Assembly: GCA_910578785.1 (NCBI GenBank)
Contig: CAJTSJ010000014.1
Span: forward strand, 1 to 64,000
Direction: 5' to 3'
From: an uncultured Muribaculum sp.
GTDB lineage: Bacteria > Bacteroidota > Bacteroidia > Bacteroidales > Muribaculaceae
Length of the DNA: 64,000 nucleotides
Part shown: in pieces, positions 17,227 to 23,949 of the stretch
Layout of the letters: each line of letters starts with the position of its first letter
Position numbering within the stretch: the first letter of the stretch is position 1
The notes under the pieces: model-generated
What the model was told of the DNA's origin: nothing
What the model saw: the letters and a program-made list of their open reading frames with translations, nothing else
Database searches by the model: none
Position numbers and translations under genes: made by a program

Positions 17227-17565
17227 ATGTTTGAAGAGTCAACAGACATAACAAATCCAATAAATATGGATAACGATTTAGGCTTTGACCACTCCGATGA
17301 TTTCGAAGAGCTGTTTCGGCACTTCAAACACTGGGAGGTAGATTCCGAAGGCAACATTCAATATCTGGGTTATACCAAAACTCGGATAAGTAAAGATGAA
17401 CTTACAGTAGGTAATCTGCTAACACACTTTCTTGCAAAAGTATTAGAAGAAGGTGCTCCACAAGAATTCTATTTTGCATTCCTTCAAGCATTGCAGAATG
17501 CAGGATATACACGTATGGAGATTGACCTTACTGATATTCATAAAAGTATTAAAGCCTGGAAATAA
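17227..17565 (+). CDS. Hypothetical acidic protein, transposon cargo
   Basis: The 112-residue product starting MFEESTDITNPINMDNDLGFD is acidic and probably cytoplasmic. It has no signal peptide or membrane segment and no motif that I recognise. Its second half (FRHFKHWEVDSEGNIQYLGYTKTRISKDEL...FLQALQNAGY) looks helical. I chose the ATG at 17227; the frame stays open upstream to a GTG at 17116 and includes an ATG at 17203, but that part overlaps an inverted repeat that looks non-coding. It is followed after 6 bp by another cargo gene, so the two are probably co-transcribed. Function unknown. Confidence 0.55.
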   Translation: MFEESTDITNPINMDNDLGFDHSDDFEELFRHFKHWEVDSEGNIQYLGYTKTRISKDELTVGNLLTHFLAKVLEEGAPQEFYFAFLQALQNAGYTRMEIDLTDIHKSIKAWK

Positions 17566-17571
17566 ACTCAT

Positions 17572-17916
17572 ATGTATTCAGATGCACCTCCACACGCAAC
17601 AGGTGGTAATAGTGGAATGATTATGTTAATAATCATCGGATTAATCATTCTATGGATAGTCTTAAAAAAGATGGGAATAGCAACTGTGCTTTATACTCTA
17701 TCAAGAAAGTACAGCGGTGTATCAAGTCCTTTGACAACCTATTTTCTTGGTAAGATTGTCAAGAAAATGATTAAAGAACAAGGTTATAAAGTTTCTAAAA
17801 TTGATATTGTACATCAATTTGGAAACTGTTACCAAGGTCTTGGAGTAATTGACCAGGAGAAAGTAATGTTATCTATCACTGCCGATAAATACGGCAATGT
17901 CGCTTTCGAGTCTTAA
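17572..17916 (+). CDS. Hypothetical small membrane-anchored protein, transposon cargo
   Basis: This 114-residue product has one strongly hydrophobic segment at about 15-32 (GMIMLIIIGLIILWIVL), then a basic, probably cytoplasmic region with KIVKKMIKEQGYKVSKIDIVHQFGNCY. No known family comes to mind. A single N-terminal anchor with a small soluble tail could fit a signalling, phage-exclusion or toxin-like role, but nothing in the sequence decides this. It is 6 bp after the preceding cargo gene and is followed by a good terminator at 17941. Confidence 0.6.
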   Translation: MYSDAPPHATGGNSGMIMLIIIGLIILWIVLKKMGIATVLYTLSRKYSGVSSPLTTYFLGKIVKKMIKEQGYKVSKIDIVHQFGNCYQGLGVIDQEKVMLSITADKYGNVAFES

Positions 17917-17940
17917 ATTCTGCTCTCTTTAACAAAGTTA

Positions 17941-17976
17941 AGCATCAGTAGTATTGCAACTATTGATGCTTTTTTA
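17941..17976 (+). terminator. Terminator of the small cargo operon
   Basis: AGCATCAGTAGT and ACTATTGATGCT form a 12-bp stem (one G-T wobble) around the loop ATTGCA, followed by TTTTTT. It ends the transcript of the 17572-17916 gene. The loop contains the -33 TTG of the next promoter. Confidence 0.85.
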
Positions 17977-17984
17977 TTACTTTG
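17954..17984 (+). promoter_or_regulatory. Promoter embedded in the terminator hairpin
   Basis: TTG at 17954-17956 lies in the loop of the terminator. Twenty nucleotides later comes TTACTTTG (17977-17984), the same -7 variant as at the rpmB promoter. It would start transcription near 17990, about 9 nt before the next small gene. Confidence 0.55.
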
Positions 17985-17998
17985 CAAATAAAAAACTT

Positions 17999-18181
17999 AT
18001 GAGAAAATACAAATTTGAATTAGGAGCAACCTATAAGATTATTCTTGCGGATCAATCCGAAAGACTGTTTGTTTTTGAGGGTGGAAGTATAGCAAGTGTT
18101 AAATTTCTGGATGATAATACCAAATGTCCAATAGAAAACTTACCTCCACATATTGATATAGTATTAGTTAGTAAGAATTGA
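17999..18181 (+). CDS. Hypothetical small protein, transposon cargo
   Basis: The 60-residue product MRKYKFELGATYKIILADQS... is rich in beta-prone residues and ends HIDIVLVSKN. I recognise no family. The ATG at 17999 is chosen over an upstream ATG at 17954 because the latter lies within the terminator and promoter. Its own promoter and short leader support it being a real gene. It is convergent with, and overlaps the end of, the next leftward gene by 18 nt. The layout (ELGATYKI.L.....F.F.GG...VKFL) suggests a small beta-barrel, which is a guess. Confidence 0.5.
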   Translation: MRKYKFELGATYKIILADQSERLFVFEGGSIASVKFLDDNTKCPIENLPPHIDIVLVSKN

Positions 18182-18439
18182 ACAATATTTTACTGGATTC
18201 AATTTTACGAAATTATCTTCAATCTCATATCCATCAAATACAATTATTGCATTTGTATTTGGTTTGTATGAGATTATTTCTATTGTGTTAGTATCTTCTA
18301 GTAATTTTACATTTAATGTATTGTCAAATTGGAATGTGATAGGATCATAGTAAGATTTATTTTCATAAATATCTTTTGTAAATATTATCTTAGATAATAG
18401 TACTATATCACATATTTCATTAGCTATTTTAACTTTCAT
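18164..18439 (-). CDS. Hypothetical small protein, transposon cargo
   Basis: The 91-residue product starting MKVKIANEICDIVLLSKIIFTKDIYENKSYYDP has no recognised motif, signal peptide or membrane segment. Beta-prone stretches dominate (LNVKLLEDTNTIEIISYK). The frame is open further to 18514, but that extension overlaps the transposase stop, so the ATG at 18439 is preferred. It is downstream of the transposase on the same strand with about 64 bp between them, and convergent with the preceding small gene. Function unknown. Confidence 0.5.
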   Translation of the reverse strand: MKVKIANEICDIVLLSKIIFTKDIYENKSYYDPITFQFDNTLNVKLLEDTNTIEIISYKPNTNAIIVFDGYEIEDNFVKLNPVKYCSILTN

Positions 18440-18503
18440 ACGAATTATATAATTTAGATTATTTATTAATAATATACCTCTCCGAAGTATTTTTCTCAAG
18501 CAG

Positions 18504-19457
18504 TTAAGCCACATTTATCACATCATCATATCTTACAATGCCGATTGATTTTAGGAACATCTTCTTAAATCTGTCAGATTCATCTTGTTTACAGGTATTA
18601 TATCTGAATACAGCTTCATCAACGTATCTTTGGAGATACTTGGCTGAGACAAAGTGATAGATGCCGAAGATTGAACGTTTCAGCTGTGACCAGAAGCCTT
18701 CAATGGTATTCGTGTGTGAATCACCATCCACAAACTGTTTTGCTCCATGATTGACAACAGAATGTGTATATTCCGATTCCACAAGTGTATTGTAGCCGAT
18801 ATACTCATCAGTGAATATACGTGAGCCAGCCTTTACAAACTGGTTGATTATACCACATAATGTCTTGCCCTGTACATTGGAGGTCTTCTTTGCTACAATC
18901 TTACCCTCACGTTGTGCCATGCCGAATACGGGAGTCTTGGTTTTCAAAGAACGACCCTGTGTGCCTTCCGTCTTCTTGGAGGCATGTTTGTATTTCTCCT
19001 GGCCTCCGATATAGGCTTCATCACATTCCACGTTGTCAGCAAGTTCAACGTCATTTCCCTGACCGAAAAGTGTACGTACCTTGTGTAAGATATACCATGC
19101 CGTTTTCTGAGTGACGGAAAGGTCTCTTGCAAGCTGATGGCTCGAAATGCCCTTCTTATGAGAAGAGATAAGGTACATTGCCATGAACCACTTGACCAGT
19201 GAAATCTTGGTGTTCTCAAATATAGTACCAACTAAGACCGAAAAGTTCTTGAGGCAGTTGGGGCAACGGAAATTGCCGTCCGCACGTCTGTAACAGTGGT
19301 GCTGACCGCAATAAGGGCAGATATAATCACCGTCAGACCAACGCTGACCTACAAGAAAATCCTTACACGTCTTATTATCCTTGAAATAAGATACCAGTGA
19401 GATAAGACTGTCGAACTTTTCTAAACCTATGTAATTTGTTGCCATATATCTGTCCAT
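18504..19457 (-). CDS. IS1595 family (ISXO2-like) transposase
   Basis: The 317-residue protein has the two-part structure of IS1595 transposases: an N-terminal zinc ribbon (CPYCGQHHCYRR...CPNCLKNF), a helical DNA-binding part (SSHQLARDLSVTQKTAWYILHKVR) and a DDE-type ISXO2 domain. Likely acidic residues lie in VECDEAYIGG and IFTDEYIGY, with HTNTIEGFWSQLKR near the end supplying the later conserved residues. All motifs are intact, so the enzyme is probably active. The frame starts at ATG 19457; an ATG at 19445 (MATNYIGLEKF) is an equally good alternative. It lies 153 bp from the right end of the element it presumably mobilises. Confidence 0.95.
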   Translation of the reverse strand: MDRYMATNYIGLEKFDSLISLVSYFKDNKTCKDFLVGQRWSDGDYICPYCGQHHCYRRADGNFRCPNCLKNFSVLVGTIFENTKISLVKWFMAMYLISSHKKGISSHQLARDLSVTQKTAWYILHKVRTLFGQGNDVELADNVECDEAYIGGQEKYKHASKKTEGTQGRSLKTKTPVFGMAQREGKIVAKKTSNVQGKTLCGIINQFVKAGSRIFTDEYIGYNTLVESEYTHSVVNHGAKQFVDGDSHTNTIEGFWSQLKRSIFGIYHFVSAKYLQRYVDEAVFRYNTCKQDESDRFKKMFLKSIGIVRYDDVINVA

Positions 19458-19471
19458 TTTTAACTATGAGA

Positions 19472-19484
19472 CAAATATACTAGA
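19472..19484 (-). promoter_or_regulatory. Transposase promoter overlapping an internal copy of the end motif
   Basis: The minus strand reads TATATTTG (complement of 19472-19479), a perfect -7 box about 15 bp before the transposase ATG. The ten bases ATATACTAGA at 19475-19484 are identical to the core of the terminal inverted repeat, so transposase bound here could repress its own gene. Confidence 0.5.
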
Positions 19485-19584
19485 AACATCTGTAGATCAG
19501 GAATTATCTATCATTCTTTAGATCTTTCTAGCTTTAGATATCATCCAAAACTTGAAAATCTCACTATTCATTGGTAAATTAAAA

Positions 19585-19610
19585 GCAGGGTAATCTAGTA
19601 TATCATTCCC
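19585..19610 (-). repeat. Right terminal inverted repeat of the IS1595-family transposon
   Basis: This reads GCAGGGTAATCTAG...CATTCCC on the plus strand and is the inverted copy of 12939-12964 with 24 of 26 matches. Degenerate relatives of its core (TAGATATCATCC near 19533 and TATCTATCATTC near 19505) lie just inside the end. Confidence 0.93.
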
Positions 19611-19618
19611 ATTTTTTA
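19611..19618 (+). repeat. Right copy of the 8-bp target-site duplication
   Basis: ATTTTTTA, identical to 12931-12938, abuts the right end of the transposon. Removing one copy and the element restores a continuous intergenic region of about 165 bp between susC (from its ATG at 12806) and the sigma-factor gene. Confidence 0.9.
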
Positions 19619-19651
19619 TATTACTTTGTACTGTTTTTTGCAATCGGCCAA

Positions 19652-20215
19652 TTGAACGAAGACAACGAAATATTTGAAAAGACACTTATCGAATCGATTA
19701 AAGGCGGTTCCGTGCGTGCATTTAACATCATCTACGAGTTATATGCCCGCAAGCTTTTGAATTATATTAATGTGGCTACGCCCACTCCGGAAGATGCCGA
19801 AGAAATAGTCCAGGACATATTCGTCAGTCTATGGAACCAACGCGACAGCATCGACTCGGACAAAGGCCTGTCCACCCTGCTCTTCTCAATGGCATACCGC
19901 AGACGCATTGATGCTTTTAGGAAATCTGTCAAAGCTCCTATATATGAGGATTATCTGGAATACCAGAACCAGCTTGCCGCAGACGATACAAACATAACCA
20001 ATTATCAAGAATTCCTAAGCGACTTCAAACGGGCACTGAACAGAATTCCTTCCAAACAACGACAAATGATAGTGTTGTCGCGCATAAAGGGTCTGTCAAA
20101 TCAAGAAATCGCCGACAGGACTAACATTTCCGAGAAAACGGTAAGAAACGGTCTGTCAACAGGACTTAAACTGTTAAAGGACGAGCTTTCAGCTATAATC
20201 GGAAGAAAAATTTAA
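19652..20215 (+). CDS. ECF RNA polymerase sigma factor of the SusCD locus
   Basis: The 187-residue protein has sigma-70 region 2 (AFNIIYELYARKLLNYI...DAEEIVQDIFVSLWNQRD) and region 4 (IPSKQRQMIVLSRIKGLSNQEIADRTNISEKTV), and no region 1 or 3. It is the FecI-like type that Bacteroidetes use to control SusCD loci. It is 3 bp upstream of a FecR anti-sigma gene and points away from susC. The start codon appears to be TTG at 19652; no in-frame ATG exists upstream, even in the reconstructed pre-insertion sequence. A -7-like TTACTTTG lies at 19621-19628. The transposon ends 42 bp before the start, so the original upstream control region has been displaced. Confidence 0.92.
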   Translation: MNEDNEIFEKTLIESIKGGSVRAFNIIYELYARKLLNYINVATPTPEDAEEIVQDIFVSLWNQRDSIDSDKGLSTLLFSMAYRRRIDAFRKSVKAPIYEDYLEYQNQLAADDTNITNYQEFLSDFKRALNRIPSKQRQMIVLSRIKGLSNQEIADRTNISEKTVRNGLSTGLKLLKDELSAIIGRKI

Positions 20216-20218
20216 AAG

Positions 20219-21202
20219 ATGCATCTTATGGACGAAAGATTCAACAAATTTAAAAACCATTCGCTGGACGAGCAGGAGCTTGAGCGTTTCAGAGCCGACA
20301 TCGACTCAATGACCGACGAGCAGATTGACGAGTATCTTAACGGTATGCCGGCCGAAGATGCATTTGACCGTGAAGCGATAGACAATCTGCATGACCGCAT
20401 CTCTAAAGAAATCGGCGCGGACAATCGCCATATCCGCATTTATAAGATTGTATCTATTGCGGCAGGAATATTGTTGCCGCTGTTAATCGTTTCAGGCATT
20501 TACCTTTATCAGAAGTCATCGACCTTTGACAAATACCGCGACCTGCTGTCACGCGAAATAACCACCTCGACCGGATCCGGAGAAAAAGCAGTGACAACCC
20601 TACCCGACGGATCGACCGTGGAGCTTGGCCCGGATTCAAGACTGCACTACACCCTGGAGACGTTCAACGACGAACGCCGCAATGTCACATGGGACGGCGA
20701 GGGACACTTCAGCATCGCCAAAATCAAAAGCGCTCCCTTCACGGTGGCATCCGACAACTTCAGCATCGAAGTCCTCGGCACTGAATTCGATGTACTGACC
20801 AGGCAGTATTCCGACATCGCGGAGATAAGCCTTCTGACCGGCTCCATCAAGCTTATCGCTTCAGCATCGCCGGCAGACAACGTGATCATGAAACCCGGGG
20901 AAACGGCCATCGTAAACAAGCGGTCGGGAGTCATCGAAGTGCTGACCGCCGACTCCGACTATCGTCCGTCAGTGGGCAAGATGATGATGAGCTTTACGTC
21001 CAAGACATTGTCGGAAGTGATGGAATGCATGAAGCTATATTACGGCCGGTCATTTGTGATAGAATCCGACACTCTGGCAAGCAACAAATTCACCGGAGCA
21101 TTGCCGACAGACGACCTCCACGACGCACTGAAGATTCTTGAAAAATCATTCCACATGAAGTCCGACATCCGCCCCGACAGCATAATCCTGTCACAGAACT
21201 AA
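20219..21202 (+). CDS. FecR family anti-sigma factor
   Basis: This 327-residue inner-membrane regulator has a cytoplasmic N-terminal part (1-72) that would hold the sigma factor and one membrane segment at about 74-97 (IYKIVSIAAGILLPLLIVSGIYLY). The periplasmic FecR domain follows (TTLPDGSTVELGPDSRLHY...GEGHFSIAKIKSAPFTVASD...VLGTEFDVLT), with a C-terminal DUF4974 region (MSFTSKTLSEVMECMKLYYGRSFVIES). By family precedent it senses the STN domain of an occupied SusC through the periplasm and releases the sigma factor. An ATG at 20228 (MDERFNKF) is an alternative start. It is 3 bp after the sigma gene. Confidence 0.94.
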   Translation: MHLMDERFNKFKNHSLDEQELERFRADIDSMTDEQIDEYLNGMPAEDAFDREAIDNLHDRISKEIGADNRHIRIYKIVSIAAGILLPLLIVSGIYLYQKSSTFDKYRDLLSREITTSTGSGEKAVTTLPDGSTVELGPDSRLHYTLETFNDERRNVTWDGEGHFSIAKIKSAPFTVASDNFSIEVLGTEFDVLTRQYSDIAEISLLTGSIKLIASASPADNVIMKPGETAIVNKRSGVIEVLTADSDYRPSVGKMMMSFTSKTLSEVMECMKLYYGRSFVIESDTLASNKFTGALPTDDLHDALKILEKSFHMKSDIRPDSIILSQN

Positions 21203-21271
21203 TCGGCCGTTTCAAGAATCAACTTACAACGATTGTTTAGCCGAAAGCGTTTATATATCAAAAATAATCGC

Positions 21272-21279
21272 TAAATTTG
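21272..21279 (+). promoter_or_regulatory. -7 box of the mntA-hepT operon
   Basis: TAAATTTG ends 5 nt before the mntA ATG at 21285, so the transcript is expected to begin at or next to the start codon. No good -33 TTG is visible at the usual distance. Confidence 0.5.
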
Positions 21280-21284
21280 CGCAT

Positions 21285-21590
21285 ATGAAATTGATTGAAT
21301 TGAATCTGCAACGCATCTTTGACTTATGCCGAAAGCATAGGGTTAAGACACTTTCGGTCTTTGGTTCTATACTGACAGATAGATTCAACGACCAAAGCGA
21401 TGTGGATCTGCTCGTCAATTTTGACACTACCGATCATGAAAAATGGGACTACGTTGCAAACTACTTTGATTTTCGTGACGCATTAGAGAATCTTTTCGGA
21501 AGGAAAGTCGATTTAGTAGTGGAGAAAGGTCTGAAAAACAAATACTTCATTCAGAACGTGAATCGTACAAAACAATTGATTTATGGCTGA
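21285..21590 (+). CDS. mntA: MntA-type nucleotidyltransferase antitoxin
   Basis: The 101-residue protein is a minimal nucleotidyltransferase. It carries the exact GSX10DXD motif (Gly27-Ser28 to Asp39-Val40-Asp41 in VFGSILTDRFNDQSDVDLLV). MntA antitoxins neutralise HepT ribonucleases by adding AMP residues to a tyrosine of the toxin (type VII toxin-antitoxin systems). The stop overlaps the start of hepT by 8 nt, the usual coupling. The pair is more A+T-rich than the genes around it, which suggests acquisition by transfer. Confidence 0.88.
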   Translation: MKLIELNLQRIFDLCRKHRVKTLSVFGSILTDRFNDQSDVDLLVNFDTTDHEKWDYVANYFDFRDALENLFGRKVDLVVEKGLKNKYFIQNVNRTKQLIYG

Positions 21591-21960
21591 TGAATATATT
21601 TTAAAACATCTCCAAGACGTATTGGATGCCATAAATGAATTGGAAGGATTTTTTGCCGACTTTCCCAAACGGTTTGATATGTTTGAAAAAGATGGGCTAA
21701 GAATTTGTGCCGTTGAACGCAAGACTGAGATAATGGGAGAAGCGATTAACCGCATACGTAAAAAAGACCCGACATTCAATATACCTAACGCCAAGGAGAT
21801 TATCAATACACGCAACCGAATCATACACGGATATGACAGCGTGGAAACTGAATTTTTGTGGGGATTGGTTTTAAGGCATATTCCGGAACTTAAAAAAGAC
21901 ATTGAACGAATCATTACCGAATACGAAGGACGTTACAATAGTAAAACCGACACGGATTAA
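21583..21960 (+). CDS. hepT: HepT-like ribonuclease toxin
   Basis: The 125-residue protein is a HEPN-fold HepT toxin. The active-site motif R-x4-H-x-Y is present as Arg77, His82 and Tyr84 in NTRNRIIHGYDS; Tyr84 corresponds to the tyrosine that MntA modifies. HepT cleaves RNA (tRNA in a characterised homologue) when not neutralised. The conserved N-terminal hydrophobic helices (LQDVLDAINELEGF) and the MGEAINRI segment are as expected. Overlap with mntA and a shared promoter show an operon. Stabilisation of the locus and abortive phage defence are the roles known for the family. Confidence 0.9.
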   Translation: MADEYILKHLQDVLDAINELEGFFADFPKRFDMFEKDGLRICAVERKTEIMGEAINRIRKKDPTFNIPNAKEIINTRNRIIHGYDSVETEFLWGLVLRHIPELKKDIERIITEYEGRYNSKTDTD

Positions 21961-22025
21961 GATTGTCTGAAGTATGTCAAATAAAGCTTACATTGTTTAG
22001 CCGTAGAGCTAGGATACATAAACAG

Positions 22026-22065
22026 GTAATCCCCTTAAGAGCGGCATCGCTCTTAAGGGGATTAC
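22026..22065. terminator. Bidirectional terminator between hepT and degP
   Basis: A perfect 17-bp inverted repeat (GTAATCCCCTTAAGAGC at 22026-22042 and its complement at 22049-22065) surrounds the loop GGCATC. It stands between two convergent genes. There is no long T run on either side, but the stem is very stable. Confidence 0.75.
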
Positions 22066-22087
22066 TATCTAATCAATTATCAGTAAT

Positions 22088-23638
22088 TTAGTCGCTGAGG
22101 TCGACTGCGTAGTAGACTTTGCGTCCGGTCGGATATATACCGGTGATGAACATCACCTTGTCGGCGTCCGAACCCTTCATGATGGCGTCATAAATCTTTT
22201 CTACATCGTCCTGCGAACGCACGCGTGCGTTATTGATGTCGAGAATGATGAAGCCGTCCTTGATGCCTGCATCCCTGAACTTACCGTCCTTAAGACCGGT
22301 CACCTGAATGCCGCCGGATATGCGGTATTCGCGCAGCTGTTCGTCGGAAAGCTTCTTGAACGCGCATCCAAGCGAAGTGAAGTCATTGGCCTTGGTCACC
22401 TTAGTGTCGCCCTGGTTGTTGCGCAGAGTGAGCGAAGTCGACTTAATCTTGTTGTCGCGCACAAACTTTACAGTAATCTTGTCGCCGGGACGATACTTGC
22501 TGATTTCGCCCTGAAGCTGCGCGGCGCTGTGGGTGGGAGCGTCGTTGATGGCGATTATGACGTCGCCCACCTCGATACCGCCTTCCATGGCGGCTCCGCG
22601 GTCTACAACATCGCCGACAAGTATACCGTCATTTACGGCGGTTATGCCCTTTTCCTTGGCCAGCTGCGGTGTGAGCTCGCTGAAGGCCACGCCGAGGATG
22701 GCACGCTGCACGGTGCCGTACTGCTTGATGTCGGTGACCACTTTAGTCACAATCGAGGTCGGTACGGCAAACGAATAGCCCACATAGTTGCCGGTCTCGG
22801 AATAGATGGCGGTGTTGATTCCGACGAGTTCGCCGTTGATGTTGACCAACGCTCCTCCGGAGTTGCCGGGATTGACGGCGGCATCGGTCTGTATGTAGCT
22901 CTCAATGCCCATCGAACGTCCCTGGGCGGCGGAACCCACGCTGCGGGCCTTGGCGCTGACGATACCGGTGGTCACGGTCGAGGTAAATCCAAACGGATTG
23001 CCCACGGCAAGCACCCATTCGCCCACACGGAGCGCGTCGCTGTCGCCGATAGGAATCACCGGAAGGTTCTCGGCCTCTATCTTAAGAAGAGCCACGTCGG
23101 TCATGGGGTCCGTGCCGATGACCTTGGCATTGAATATGCGGTTGTCGTTGAGAGTCACCTCCAGACGCTCGGCACCGTCAATCACATGGTTGTTGGTGAC
23201 GATATATCCGTCCTGGCTGATGATTACTCCCGAGCCCAGTCCCGACTGCTGCTCATTCTTACCGCCGTCGTCCTGACGGGGCGACTGCTGGCGCGGGCTT
23301 CCGCCGAACGGAGAGCCGAAGAAGAACTCAAACGGGTCCATATAACCGCCTCCACGGTTGCCGCCGTTGCGGTATCCGCGCGACGTAACGTAGCTCTTTA
23401 TGCTGACAACACCGTTGATGGTGCTTTCGGCCGCATGTGTGAAATCGGTGGGCGGAGTCACCGAATTGGCTACCGTGTAAAGCGCACCTTTAGAAGAAGG
23501 CTGGTGCGACACAACCTCAACATAAGGTTCCGGCTCGTATCCCTTGTCGGTCAAAGCGTTCAATCCTACTACCGTAACGGCAGAACTGGCTATAGCCACT
23601 CCGCAGGTCAATAATGCAATTTTGCTGTATAAATTCAT
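22088..23638 (-). CDS. degP: Do-like periplasmic serine protease / chaperone (DegP/HtrA)
   Basis: The 516-residue exported protein starts MNLYSKIALLTCGVAIASSA, a signal sequence or N-terminal anchor. A glycine/glutamine-rich linker precedes the trypsin-like domain, with catalytic His (TNNHVID, about 151), Asp (TDVALLKI, about 181) and Ser (NPGNSGGAL, about 260). Two PDZ domains follow (ILGVAFSELTPQ... and TSLGCAFKKLSDEQ...). The enzyme degrades or refolds damaged envelope proteins. A longer frame begins with TTG at 23668, but the ATG at 23638 gives a proper signal peptide. A -7 box TACTTTTG (complement of 23706-23713) suits this start. Confidence 0.95.
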   Translation of the reverse strand: MNLYSKIALLTCGVAIASSAVTVVGLNALTDKGYEPEPYVEVVSHQPSSKGALYTVANSVTPPTDFTHAAESTINGVVSIKSYVTSRGYRNGGNRGGGYMDPFEFFFGSPFGGSPRQQSPRQDDGGKNEQQSGLGSGVIISQDGYIVTNNHVIDGAERLEVTLNDNRIFNAKVIGTDPMTDVALLKIEAENLPVIPIGDSDALRVGEWVLAVGNPFGFTSTVTTGIVSAKARSVGSAAQGRSMGIESYIQTDAAVNPGNSGGALVNINGELVGINTAIYSETGNYVGYSFAVPTSIVTKVVTDIKQYGTVQRAILGVAFSELTPQLAKEKGITAVNDGILVGDVVDRGAAMEGGIEVGDVIIAINDAPTHSAAQLQGEISKYRPGDKITVKFVRDNKIKSTSLTLRNNQGDTKVTKANDFTSLGCAFKKLSDEQLREYRISGGIQVTGLKDGKFRDAGIKDGFIILDINNARVRSQDDVEKIYDAIMKGSDADKVMFITGIYPTGRKVYYAVDLSD

Positions 23639-23949
23639 ATTGTATGAAGATTGGTTGTTAAATTTCAAATTTCAGACTGTTAAATTTTAACTATTAACTA
23701 TGACGCAAAAGTAATGCAATAATTTAATTCGGAAATCTTAAAAAATCTATACTTAAATGATTTTAATAGTAGGCCCGCCATATTTAAGTGAATTTGACAT
23801 TAAAAATGTAAAAATGGGTATAAATACCGGAATCGGGGTATTTTACGGTCACTTTTTATGCCTAAATTTGCATGCTGACTCATAGCATCCGTCTGTCAGC
23901 ATGACATAATGACATATCGGACAAACTCACATCAGAATATAGCAATCAA
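23639..23949. promoter_or_regulatory. Divergent promoter region of degP and the DUF362 gene
   Basis: This 311-bp A+T-rich gap holds no gene. A minus-strand -7 box TACTTTTG (23706-23713) would serve degP. A plus-strand -7 box TAAATTTG (23863-23870) would serve the DUF362 gene with a leader of about 75 nt. Neither has a clear -33 TTG. Confidence 0.5.

Larger units (their letters stand above)
12939..19610. mobile_element. IS1595/ISXO2-type transposon carrying phage-tail-like cargo (6672 bp)
   Basis: Both ends are defined by 26-bp inverted repeats (24/26 identical) and an exact 8-bp direct repeat outside them, so the element is complete and the insertion probably recent. Its transposase gene lies leftward near the right end. 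The rest is cargo: a T4 gp26-like baseplate-family gene, a 1037-codon tape-measure-like gene, a possible structured leader and four small genes of unknown function. The element is much richer in A+T than the flanking DNA, with different codon use (many AAA, GAT, TTA). Cargo in IS1595-family elements is known; phage morphogenesis genes as cargo is unusual as far as I know. It is inserted between the divergent susC and ECF sigma genes. Confidence 0.92.

Noticed and set aside
18504..19457. Transposase as a stand-alone IS with ends close to the gene
   Set aside because: No inverted repeats flank the gene alone; the matching repeat of the right end is 6.6 kb away at 12939, and the 8-bp duplication confirms the larger unit.
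12939..19610. Prophage or prophage remnant
   Set aside because: Only two tail-type genes are present, with no integrase, terminase, portal, capsid or lysis genes, and the segment ends exactly at IS1595-type inverted repeats with a target duplication.
22529..23614. Open frame of about 361 codons on the plus strand
   Set aside because: Antisense shadow of degP, which carries a complete catalytic triad and PDZ domains.
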